This document shows positions 50,810-57,170 of a stretch of 57,170 nt of DNA, one piece after another. The stretch lies in NCBI GenBank assembly GCA_045627525.1, contig JAZQNW010000015.1, forward strand, positions 1 through 57,170, given 5' to 3'. The position numbers were made by a program, and so were the translations under genes. Source of the DNA: CAG-877 sp045627525. Its GTDB lineage: Bacteria; Bacillota_I; Bacilli_A; RF39; UBA660. The notes beneath the pieces were generated by a model. The model searched no databases. It had not been told where the DNA came from and worked only from the letters and a program-made list of their open reading frames with translations. How positions within the stretch are numbered: the stretch's first letter is position 1; each line of letters opens with the position of its first letter.

Positions 50810-51721
50810 TTATATTACTAATGTATGCAATATTCTATCAGTATTTTTAAAATTAAATTTAGCAATTTCATTTAATTTATCTTTTCCATATTTATCGACA
50901 ACTTCTTCACCTATAGTATCAACATCTTTACCAGCTCCCTTTGGTAAAGGAATATGGATACTATCACATAATTTATCAAATTCTTTTAAGAAAATATAAC
51001 GGCTTATTACAGAACCACAAGCAACTGCTAAATTTTTATCTTCAGCTTTAGTCATAAATGTAATATTTCTCTGAACATTAGGAATACCATTTAAATATTC
51101 ATAATATCTCGCTTCTCTAGCAAATTCATCAACAATAATATAGTCAATATCAGGTTTTTCTTCTTGCATTAATTGAAATAAAACCTTATTATGCATGATA
51201 GCTTTAATTTTATTCATATTAACATCTTTTGCATATTTCTCATTATATTCTTTATTGCTTAATATAACACTACGATATTTAATCTTTTTAGCAATTTCTG
51301 GAGCAATTTTTAATATTTTTTCATCGTCTATCTTTTTAGAATCACCAACACCAAGTTTTTCTAAAAAAGGTATATCTTCTTTTCTTACATAAGCAGCTGT
51401 TACAACTATAGGGCCAAAATAATCACCAGTACCAACTTCATCAGATCCAACAGCATTGCAATTATAATATTTTTGATCGGTCTTCTTAGCTTCTTCTTGT
51501 TTTTCTTTAGTATTTTCTAAAGCAATTCCCCACATAGAAGCATCAACATCAGCACTTTTTCCTTGAAACATAACTTTACCAGATTCATACATAGTAATAA
51601 CTGTATCTTCTTCCTGAGCTTGAAAAACTACATAAGGAATAACTTTATCTCTTTTTTTATCTTTATAATATTCAATCATTTTGGCTTTGATTTCATCATT
51701 AACTTTAATAACTATGTTCAT
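50810..51721 (-). CDS. rnhC: Ribonuclease HIII
   Basis: RNase HIII cleaves RNA in RNA/DNA hybrids. An N-terminal TBP-like substrate-binding domain (about residues 1-75, with VVFQAQEEDTVITMYESGKV) distinguishes it from RNase HII. The catalytic GSDEVGTGDYFGP (Asp94, Glu95) and the later acidic residues in IIVDEFA fit the family. Length 303. GAGGTG precedes the start on the minus strand. In Bacillus rnhC stands beside zapA-cvpA; here cvpA is next and divergent, and zapA is absent. Confidence 0.95.
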   Translation of the reverse strand: MNIVIKVNDEIKAKMIEYYKDKKRDKVIPYVVFQAQEEDTVITMYESGKVMFQGKSADVDASMWGIALENTKEKQEEAKKTDQKYYNCNAVGSDEVGTGDYFGPIVVTAAYVRKEDIPFLEKLGVGDSKKIDDEKILKIAPEIAKKIKYRSVILSNKEYNEKYAKDVNMNKIKAIMHNKVLFQLMQEEKPDIDYIIVDEFAREARYYEYLNGIPNVQRNITFMTKAEDKNLAVACGSVISRYIFLKEFDKLCDSIHIPLPKGAGKDVDTIGEEVVDKYGKDKLNEIAKFNFKNTDRILHTLVI

Positions 51722-51793
51722 AAAAACACCTCAAAAATATTATAGCATATTTTATTTAAATAGTTTATAATTAAAAATAAGGAGAGTGATAAA

Positions 51794-52498
51794 ATGAATG
51801 TGTTTGACATATCAATAATTTTATTTATTGCTATCTTTGGTATAGTAGGACTAAAAAAAGGCTTTATAAAAGAAGTAATATCTATAGTGGGTATAATAGC
51901 AGTATTTATTGTTGCATTTATTTTTAAAGAAGAAATAGGAAATGTACTTTGTAAATATTTGCCTTTCTTCGCATTACCAGGAAAATTAAAAGGACTAGTA
52001 TCACTAAATATACTAATATATCAACTAATAGGTTTTGCCATTATCTTTAGCATTTTAATGATTATATATGGAATAGTTATAAAAATTTCTTCAATTATCC
52101 AAAAATTAATAAATGCTACAATTATATTAAAGCCTATATCAAAAATAGGAGGATTAATTATTGGACTAATTGAAGGATATATATTAGCTTTTGTTATTCT
52201 TTTAATACTAGCAATCCCAATGAAAAATATTCAAGAATTTGCAGACTCTAAATTAGCAAATGATATAATTTACAATACACCATTAATAACAAACTATACA
52301 AAAAATATAACAAAAACAATTAGTGATATATACATAATTGTTGATGATGTTTCTAATAATAATGTATCTAAAGATAAGACTAATTTAAAAATAATAGATG
52401 TCATGATTAAAAATAAAATAGTATCAGAAAAAACCATAAAACAACTGATAGTATTAGATAAATTAAAATCTATAAATGGCATAAATAAATATGAATAA
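51794..52498 (+). CDS. CvpA family membrane protein
   Basis: A 234-residue protein with four N-terminal membrane segments, starting MNVFDISIILFIAIFGIVGLKKGFIKEV, in two parts typical of CvpA (colicin V production) proteins, with the conserved GLKKGFIKE turn and GGLIIGLIEGY. The C-terminal tail is hydrophilic. Family members are linked to envelope stress and morphology, but the molecular role is unclear. GGAGAGTGAT precedes the ATG. Divergent from rnhC, as part of a partly preserved rnhC-cvpA neighbourhood. Confidence 0.85.
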   Translation: MNVFDISIILFIAIFGIVGLKKGFIKEVISIVGIIAVFIVAFIFKEEIGNVLCKYLPFFALPGKLKGLVSLNILIYQLIGFAIIFSILMIIYGIVIKISSIIQKLINATIILKPISKIGGLIIGLIEGYILAFVILLILAIPMKNIQEFADSKLANDIIYNTPLITNYTKNITKTISDIYIIVDDVSNNNVSKDKTNLKIIDVMIKNKIVSEKTIKQLIVLDKLKSINGINKYE

Positions 52499-52508
52499 AT
52501 ATAATTTC

Positions 52509-52535
52509 AAAAAGACTTATTTGTAAGTCTTTTTT
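52509..52535 (+). terminator. Terminator of the cvpA-family gene
   Basis: AAAAAGACTTA (52509-52519) pairs with TAAGTCTTTTT (52524-52534), TTTG loop. Confidence 0.9.
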
Positions 52536-52557
52536 ACTGTAAAATTACATATAAATA

Positions 52558-52586
52558 TTGTTAGAAATTAAAAGAATTGATATACT
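52558..52586 (+). promoter_or_regulatory. Promoter of ppdK
   Basis: TTGTTA (52558-52563), 17 bases, TGA-TATACT with the -10 at 52581-52586. Confidence 0.7.
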
Positions 52587-52613
52587 AATAGAGTATAGGA
52601 TAGGAGGGATACA

Positions 52614-55244
52614 ATGAAATATGTATACTTATTTACTGAAGGTAATAAAGACATGCGTAACCTCTTAGGCGGAAAAGGTGCAAATTTAGCTGAAATGACT
52701 AATATTGGTCTACCTGTTCCTAGAGGATTTACCGTTACAACTGAGGCATGCCTTAAATATTATGAAGATGGTAAAAAACTAAGTGATGATATTGTAAACG
52801 AAATAGAAGGAAAAATTAAAGAATTAGAAAATATTACTGGTAAAAGAATGGGAGACACTACAAATCCATTACTAGTTTCTGTAAGAAGTGGAGCTAGAGC
52901 TAGTATGCCAGGTATGATGGATACAGTTTTAAACTTAGGTATGAATGATGAAGTGGCTGAAGGCTTTAGTAAAGCTACAAATAATTCACGTTTTATTTAC
53001 GATTCATATAGACGTTTTATTCAGATGTTTGCTGATGTTGTTATGGGATTTCCAAAATCGTCTTTTGAAAGATTATTTGATAAAATCAAAGAAGATAAAA
53101 ATGTAGAATATGATACAGAACTAACAGCTGAAGATTTAAAAGAAGTAATTGGAATTTATAAAAGTGAATATAAAAAACATGCAGGAGTAGATTTTCCTCA
53201 AGATCCAAAAGAACAATTAATAGAAGCTGTAAAAGCAGTCTTTAGAAGTTGGAATAATGATCGTGCTATTACATATAGAAGATTAAATGATATTCCAAGT
53301 GATTGGGGAACTGCAGTTAATGTTCAAGAAATGGTATATGGAAATAAAGGAGAAACATCTGGAACTGGTGTTGCCTTTACTAGAAATCCAGCAACAGGAG
53401 AAAATAAACTATTTGGTGAATATTTAATGAATGCTCAAGGTGAAGATGTTGTAGCGGGCATTCGTACTCCTAAATCAATAGATACCCTAAAAGAAACAAT
53501 GCCAGACTGCTACGAAGAATTTAAAAAAATATGTAAAATTCTTGAAGATCATTACCTAGATATGCAAGATATGGAATTTACAATAGAAGATGGAAAATTA
53601 TTCATGCTTCAAACAAGAAATGGAAAAAGAACAGCTAAAGCAGCATTAAAAATAGCAGTTGATCTAGTAAATGAAGGTAAAATTTCAAAAGAAGAAGCCC
53701 TATTAAGAATAGAACCAAGACAATTAGATCAATTATTACATCCTAATTTCGATGAAGAAAGCCTAAAAAATGCTAAAATTATTACTACTGGATTAGCTGC
53801 ATCACCAGGAGCAGCAACAGGTAAATTATGCTTTACAGCAGAAGATGTATTAAAAATGCATGAACAAGGAGAAAAAGATTTAATCCTAGCAAGACTTGAA
53901 ACATCACCAGAAGATATTGAAGGAATGAATATTGCCCATGGTATTTTAACTGTTCGTGGAGGAATGACATCACATGCAGCAGTAGTTGCACGTGGTATGG
54001 GAACTTGCTGCGTATCAGGTTGTGGTGAACTTGAAGTGGATGAAAAGAGTAAAACGTTAAAGTTAAAAGATGGAACAGTATTCAAAGAAGGAGATTGGAT
54101 TAGTTTAGATGGTTCAACAGGTAATGTATATGGTGAACAAATAAAAACAGTAGAATCAGATATAAGTGGTAACTTTGAAACAATTATGGAATGGGCTGAT
54201 GCAACTCGTAAGCTTGGAATAAGAACAAATGCTGATACACCAAAAGATGCTATTCAAGCAAGAAAATTTGGTGCTGAAGGAATTGGCCTTTGCCGTACAG
54301 AACACATGTTCTTTGATGAAGAAAGAATATTCAATTTCAGAAGAATGATTACAGCTGAAACAAAAGAAAAAAGAGAAGAAGCTTTAGAAAAAATATTACC
54401 ATATCAAAGAGAAGACTTTGAAGGACTATTTAGAGCAATGGATGGATACACAGTAACAATTCGTTATTTAGATCCACCACTTCATGAATTCTTACCACAT
54501 ACAGATGAAGAAATAAAACCATTAGCAGAAAGTCTAGGAATGACTTTTGAAAAATTAAAATCTAGAGTTGATTCACTAAAAGAATTTAATCCAATGATGG
54601 GTCATCGTGGTTGCCGCTTAGCTGTTACATATCCAGAAATTGCTAAAATGCAAACAAGAGCAGTTATAGAAGCAGCAATCAATGTAAAAAATGAAGGTAA
54701 AACAGTTATTCCAGAAATAATGATACCTTTAGTTGGTTCTGTCAAAGAATTAAAATTTGTTAAAGACATAGTAGTAGAAGAAGCTAAAAAAGTAATAAAA
54801 GAAAAAAATTGTGATATCAAATACTCAATAGGTACAATGATTGAAATACCTAGAGCTACAATAATAGCAGATGAAATTGCCGAAGAAGCAGAGTTCTTCA
54901 GCTTTGGTACAAACGATTTAACACAAATGTCATTTGGATTTTCAAGAGATGATGCTTCTAAATTTTTAGGAGACTATTATAAAGAAAAAATATTTGAACA
55001 AGATCCATTTGCTACAATCGATCAAGACGGTGTAGGTAAGTTAGTTGCTATAGCTGCTGAATTAGGTCGTACAACTAGACCGGATATTCATTTAGGTATT
55101 TGTGGTGAACATGGAGGAGATCCAAAAAGTATTGAATTTTGTCATAACATAGGTCTAAACTATGTATCATGTTCTCCATTTAGAGTACCAGGAGCTAGAT
55201 TAGCAGCAGCACAAGCTGCAATCAATGCAAAGAAAAACAACTAA
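52614..55244 (+). CDS. ppdK: Pyruvate, phosphate dikinase
   Basis: PPDK interconverts pyruvate, ATP and Pi with phosphoenolpyruvate, AMP and PPi. The ATP-grasp domain starts YLFTEGNKDMRNLLGGKGANLAEM (in two parts) and has VRSGARASMPGMMDT. The swivelling domain has the phospho-His in GGMTSHAAVVARGMG (about residue 454). The PEP domain has GIGLCRTEHMFF, FGTNDLTQM and the catalytic Cys in GICGEHGG (about residue 830). Length 876. The PPi it makes or uses links it metabolically to the ppaC pyrophosphatase. AGGAGGGAT precedes the ATG. Confidence 0.97.
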   Translation: MKYVYLFTEGNKDMRNLLGGKGANLAEMTNIGLPVPRGFTVTTEACLKYYEDGKKLSDDIVNEIEGKIKELENITGKRMGDTTNPLLVSVRSGARASMPGMMDTVLNLGMNDEVAEGFSKATNNSRFIYDSYRRFIQMFADVVMGFPKSSFERLFDKIKEDKNVEYDTELTAEDLKEVIGIYKSEYKKHAGVDFPQDPKEQLIEAVKAVFRSWNNDRAITYRRLNDIPSDWGTAVNVQEMVYGNKGETSGTGVAFTRNPATGENKLFGEYLMNAQGEDVVAGIRTPKSIDTLKETMPDCYEEFKKICKILEDHYLDMQDMEFTIEDGKLFMLQTRNGKRTAKAALKIAVDLVNEGKISKEEALLRIEPRQLDQLLHPNFDEESLKNAKIITTGLAASPGAATGKLCFTAEDVLKMHEQGEKDLILARLETSPEDIEGMNIAHGILTVRGGMTSHAAVVARGMGTCCVSGCGELEVDEKSKTLKLKDGTVFKEGDWISLDGSTGNVYGEQIKTVESDISGNFETIMEWADATRKLGIRTNADTPKDAIQARKFGAEGIGLCRTEHMFFDEERIFNFRRMITAETKEKREEALEKILPYQREDFEGLFRAMDGYTVTIRYLDPPLHEFLPHTDEEIKPLAESLGMTFEKLKSRVDSLKEFNPMMGHRGCRLAVTYPEIAKMQTRAVIEAAINVKNEGKTVIPEIMIPLVGSVKELKFVKDIVVEEAKKVIKEKNCDIKYSIGTMIEIPRATIIADEIAEEAEFFSFGTNDLTQMSFGFSRDDASKFLGDYYKEKIFEQDPFATIDQDGVGKLVAIAAELGRTTRPDIHLGICGEHGGDPKSIEFCHNIGLNYVSCSPFRVPGARLAAAQAAINAKKNN

Positions 55245-55253
55245 TATAAAATT

Positions 55254-55283
55254 AAAACTAAGATAGAAATATCTTAGTTTTTT
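55254..55283 (+). terminator. Terminator of ppdK
   Basis: A 12-bp stem (55254-55265 with 55270-55281) around a GAAA loop, with T tail. Confidence 0.92.
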
Positions 55284-55341
55284 ATGGTAAAATTATTATG
55301 TAAGAGAAAGACAAATAGTAATTTGTAAAGGAGTAATAAAT

Positions 55342-56085
55342 ATGAATGAATACATTAATTTAACAATAGAAAATATAGATGAAGAACATATATGTTGTGC
55401 AATAGGAGATCCTAAACATCAAAAAGGTGTAGATAAGAAAAAAGAGTGGATAAAGAGTAAATTAAAGGATGGACATGTATTTAGAAAATTAAATGCTAGA
55501 GGAAAAATCTTTATTGAATACGAACCAATTGAAACAGCATGGGTTCCAGTAAATGGTAAGAATTATGAGTATATTTACTGCTTATGGGTAGCTGGAAGTT
55601 TTAAAGGAAAAGGAATCGGAAAAGAATTATTAGAATATTGTATAAATGATTCTAAAGAAAAAGGTATGAGTGGTATATGCACTTTAGTATCTAAAAAGAA
55701 GAAACCTTTCATTGGCGAAAAGAAATTCTTTGAACATTATGGATTTAAAGTAGTAGATACTATTAATGATTACGAACTACTAGCATTACAATTTGATGAT
55801 TCTGAAACTCCTAAATTTAGTGATAGTGCTAGATTAAATAAAATCGATGAACAAGATTTTACTATTTACTATAGTAATGAATGTCCATATGTTGAATATG
55901 AAGTTGAAGAATTGACAGAACATGCGAAAGATATAGGTATGAAAATTAATTTTGTAAAAATAGATTCGTTAGAAAAAGCTAAAAATGCCCCATGTATTTT
56001 TAATAACTGGGCTAACTTTTATAAAGGTGAATTTATATCAAATACAATATTAAATGGTAATTCATTTGATAAGTTAATTAAATAA
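55342..56085 (+). CDS. GNAT acetyltransferase with C-terminal YoaP-like domain
   Basis: The N-terminal half is a GNAT acetyltransferase; acetyl-CoA binding segment YCLWVAGSFKGKGIGKELLEYC (in two parts, with the R/Q-x-x-G-x-G/A type GKGIGKELL at about residues 88-100). The C-terminal part (from about residue 155) resembles the YoaP domain, a thioredoxin-like unit, with FTIYYSNECPYVEYEV carrying one Cys at the usual redox position. Length 247. The substrate is unknown. AAAGGAG precedes the ATG, and TGG-TAAAAT (55285-55293) may be its promoter. Confidence 0.85.
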   Translation: MNEYINLTIENIDEEHICCAIGDPKHQKGVDKKKEWIKSKLKDGHVFRKLNARGKIFIEYEPIETAWVPVNGKNYEYIYCLWVAGSFKGKGIGKELLEYCINDSKEKGMSGICTLVSKKKKPFIGEKKFFEHYGFKVVDTINDYELLALQFDDSETPKFSDSARLNKIDEQDFTIYYSNECPYVEYEVEELTEHAKDIGMKINFVKIDSLEKAKNAPCIFNNWANFYKGEFISNTILNGNSFDKLIK

Positions 56086-56132
56086 CAAATTACAATTTAC
56101 TGGTTAGAGATTTTGGTAAAATAAAAGATAAG

Positions 56133-56159
56133 AAAATAAGTTTAAAATACTTATTTTTT
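56133..56159 (+). terminator. Terminator of the GNAT-YoaP gene
   Basis: AAAATAAGT (56133-56141) pairs with ACTTATTTT (56149-56157), 7-base loop, T run. Confidence 0.78.
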
Positions 56160-56219
56160 ATTTGAATTAAAGTAGGAAATAATCAGATTTTGTAGTATAA
56201 TTATATTGAGGTGAGTCTT

Positions 56220-56897
56220 TTGAAAAATAAAAAAATATTCATATTGTTAGTTGTATGTATAATAACATTAATGATAACTGGATGTGGAAATAAAGAAAAC
56301 AATAGTGAAAACAACAATTTAAATAATAATGAAAGCAATCCGGAAGAAGAAAACATAAGCTTAAAAGATCCAATTGTGGAATGGTGCGAGTTGTATAATC
56401 CAAATGGTTTTGATACTATTACATGTGTTATTTCTAATCCAAATAAAGTTGATATTGACTTTACTTATGATTTAGTCTTTTATAAAGATGGCAAAGAAGT
56501 ATCAAGACAAGAAGATTGGGCTAAATTTCAAATATCTCCAAAACATAAAGATATTATTTGGGGAAATGTTGGCATTCCAAGTTCTAAAGATGTAGATGAA
56601 GTTCAAATGGAAAACATTACTGTTAGTAAAGCTTATCATGAATCAATTGATGCAGAAATAAAATATATAGAAACAATAGACGATGAAGCATATTTTTCTG
56701 TAAAACATGATAAAAAGCCAACACTTAATAGCATAACTTTCTTATTATATAATGATAAAAACAAAAATAAGAAATGCGATAAGGGAGAATTAGTTGTTAC
56801 TAGTATTGCTGATACAATGGTAAAAGAAGATAAAGTATCGTTTGTAACAGAAGGGTATTATTATACAGATTATGAAATATATTATAATGCATATTAA
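56220..56897 (+). CDS. Lipoprotein with Ig-like domain
   Basis: A 225-residue lipoprotein. The signal peptide MKNKKIFILLVVCIITLMIT ends at lipobox Cys (ITGC). An Asn/Glu-rich spacer follows, then a beta-rich region with ITCVISNPNKVDIDFTYDLVF (in two parts), a pattern like extracellular FxLYD/Ig-type domains that handle 'contributions' of neighbouring residues. A calcium-loop-like stretch DKNKNKKCDKGE follows near residue 180. TTG 56220 is chosen because GAGGTGAG (56208-56215) precedes it; the in-frame GTG 56211 lies inside that site. TATAAT at 56196-56201 is a possible -10. Function unknown. Confidence 0.7.
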   Translation: MKNKKIFILLVVCIITLMITGCGNKENNSENNNLNNNESNPEEENISLKDPIVEWCELYNPNGFDTITCVISNPNKVDIDFTYDLVFYKDGKEVSRQEDWAKFQISPKHKDIIWGNVGIPSSKDVDEVQMENITVSKAYHESIDAEIKYIETIDDEAYFSVKHDKKPTLNSITFLLYNDKNKNKKCDKGELVVTSIADTMVKEDKVSFVTEGYYYTDYEIYYNAY

Positions 56898-56914
56898 TTG
56901 AAAGGAGATTTGAA

Positions 56915-57061
56915 ATGGATGGTTTTATAGCGATGATTATTATTTCTGCTTTCTGCTTTATAGTTGGTATTTTAAGTCTTAAAAGTGGCATAAGAAAAAA
57001 GAAAGTATGTACAGAACTTGCTGTTGCTAAAATAGTTGATATTCATGTTTCATATGGATGA
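56915..57061 (+). CDS. 48-residue membrane protein, resembles a truncated DUF3592 N-terminus
   Basis: AAAGGAG (56901-56907) at 7-8 base spacing supports ATG 56915. The product has one membrane helix (MIIISAFCFIVGILSL) followed by a basic turn (KKK) and CTELAVAKIVDIHVSYG, then TGA. DUF3592 proteins begin with a membrane helix, a basic stretch and a strand ending in V-V-D-I, so this looks like the first third of one. It may be a genuine small protein, a truncated gene, or the product of an assembly fault near the window edge. Confidence 0.5.
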   Translation: MDGFIAMIIISAFCFIVGILSLKSGIRKKKVCTELAVAKIVDIHVSYG

Positions 57062-57083
57062 GTCAAGATGTAATGGCTAATCT

Positions 57084-57170
57084 TTATGACACAACTAAGA
57101 ATAATATTCCTGTTAATTTTGTTGCATTTCTATCTGCATCAATGAATTCTTTAGGATTTTCTGGATTATA
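57084..57170 (-). CDS. C-terminal fragment of a DUF3592-like protein
   Basis: The minus strand is open from the window edge to a TAA at 57086-57084. It reads YNPENPKEFIDADRN, then ATKLTGILFLVVS. The Y-N-P-E-N-P-K segment followed by a membrane helix is typical of the second half of DUF3592 proteins. Third codon positions are A-rich, as in the confirmed genes here, while the plus strand would need mostly T-ending codons. The gene begins outside the window. Confidence 0.4.
   Translation of the reverse strand, partial: YNPENPKEFIDADRNATKLTGILFLVVS

Noticed and set aside
50766..50999. Plus-strand 77-residue reading frame
   Set aside because: It is antisense to rnhC, whose catalytic motifs are intact, and has no ribosome site.
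52577..52605. TTGATA 52577 as the -35 of ppdK
   Set aside because: No -10 lies 16-18 bases downstream; TTGTTA-17-TATACT fits better.
1..57170. Mycoplasma-type code with TGA as Trp
   Set aside because: Trp positions in conserved motifs use TGG, and TGA ends genes such as 24925-24927 and 42252-42254.
57061..57170. Frameshifted continuation of the 48-residue ORF on the plus strand
   Set aside because: A plus frame is open from 57061, but its codons are mostly T-ending, mirroring the A-ending coding style on the minus strand, and its product resembles nothing recognisable.

Overview
The window looks like a chromosomal segment of an AT-rich, low-G+C Gram-positive-type bacterium (Bacillota, Bacilli side). 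Evidence: rplU-prp-rpmA-obgE, ruvAB-queA-tgt, hrcA-grpE-dnaK-dnaJ and ylbD-ylbE-ylbF-rsmD follow Bacillus-like gene orders; ribosomal protein L27 carries the cleavable N-terminal extension together with its protease Prp; AddAB replaces RecBCD; DnaB is of the Bacillus (DnaD-like) type; and Shine-Dalgarno sequences are strong. TGA acts as a stop and Trp is TGG, so the code is standard and not that of Mycoplasma. The very high A+T content, short intergenic gaps and shortened proteins suggest a reduced-genome, uncultured gut-type lineage close to the Mollicutes/Erysipelotrichia border (such as RF39-like groups). That placement is inference.

Layout. 1-5.95 kb: the 3' part of addB, addA and an orphan gene. 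5.95-8.4 kb: L21 leader, rplU, prp, rpmA and obgE. 8.4-9.7 kb: an HPt-receiver signalling protein and a convergent small DUF192-like gene. 9.7-15.5 kb: yebC, ruvAB, queA, an unusual doubled GreA-like protein and tgt. 15.5-18.3 kb: a YqfQ/VrrA-like gene carrying a hexanucleotide repeat, then the type IV pilus/type II secretion pair pilC-pilD. 18.3-23.9 kb: dnaB, then ppaC-popT-uppP-zip, preceded by what looks like a conditional terminator. 23.9-31 kb: a putative HExxH peptidase, a phosphohexomutase, a possible small RNA, helD, an orphan gene and an inverted SpoVB/MurJ-like flippase gene. 31-36.8 kb: an acidic membrane-anchored protein, a lipoprotein, mtaB, recD2 and a 51-residue membrane peptide. 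36.8-42.8 kb: parE-parC and ylbDEF-rsmD. 42.8-44.6 kb: a pilin-like, glycine-rich, ricin-like surface protein. 44.6-49.4 kb: the heat-shock operon with two CIRCE-like operators. 49.4-57.2 kb: thyA-folA, rnhC, cvpA, ppdK, a GNAT-YoaP protein, a lipoprotein and fragments of DUF3592-like genes at the edge.

Functional themes are DNA repair and recombination (AddAB, RuvAB, RecD2, HelD, RNase HIII), translation and tRNA modification (L21, L27, Prp, Obg, QueA, Tgt, MtaB, RsmD), lipid-carrier recycling (PopT and UppP beside a CBS-pyrophosphatase), protein folding, and a small surface or pilus module: PilC and the prepilin peptidase PilD at 16-18 kb plus a likely PilD substrate 25 kb away. The most unusual items are the pilin-anchored glycine-rich/ricin-like protein, the doubled GreA-like protein, the stand-alone HExxH protein, the promoter-terminator unit before helD, the terminator in the ppaC leader, and the cysteine/histidine cluster at the start of GrpE. 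Two anomalies, a nonsense codon in addB and split DUF3592-like pieces, lie within about 260 bases of the window ends, so assembly error has to be considered for both. No rRNA, tRNA, CRISPR array, IS element or prophage gene was seen, and no gene-free stretch exceeds 300 bases; the longest is about 260 bases before helD.
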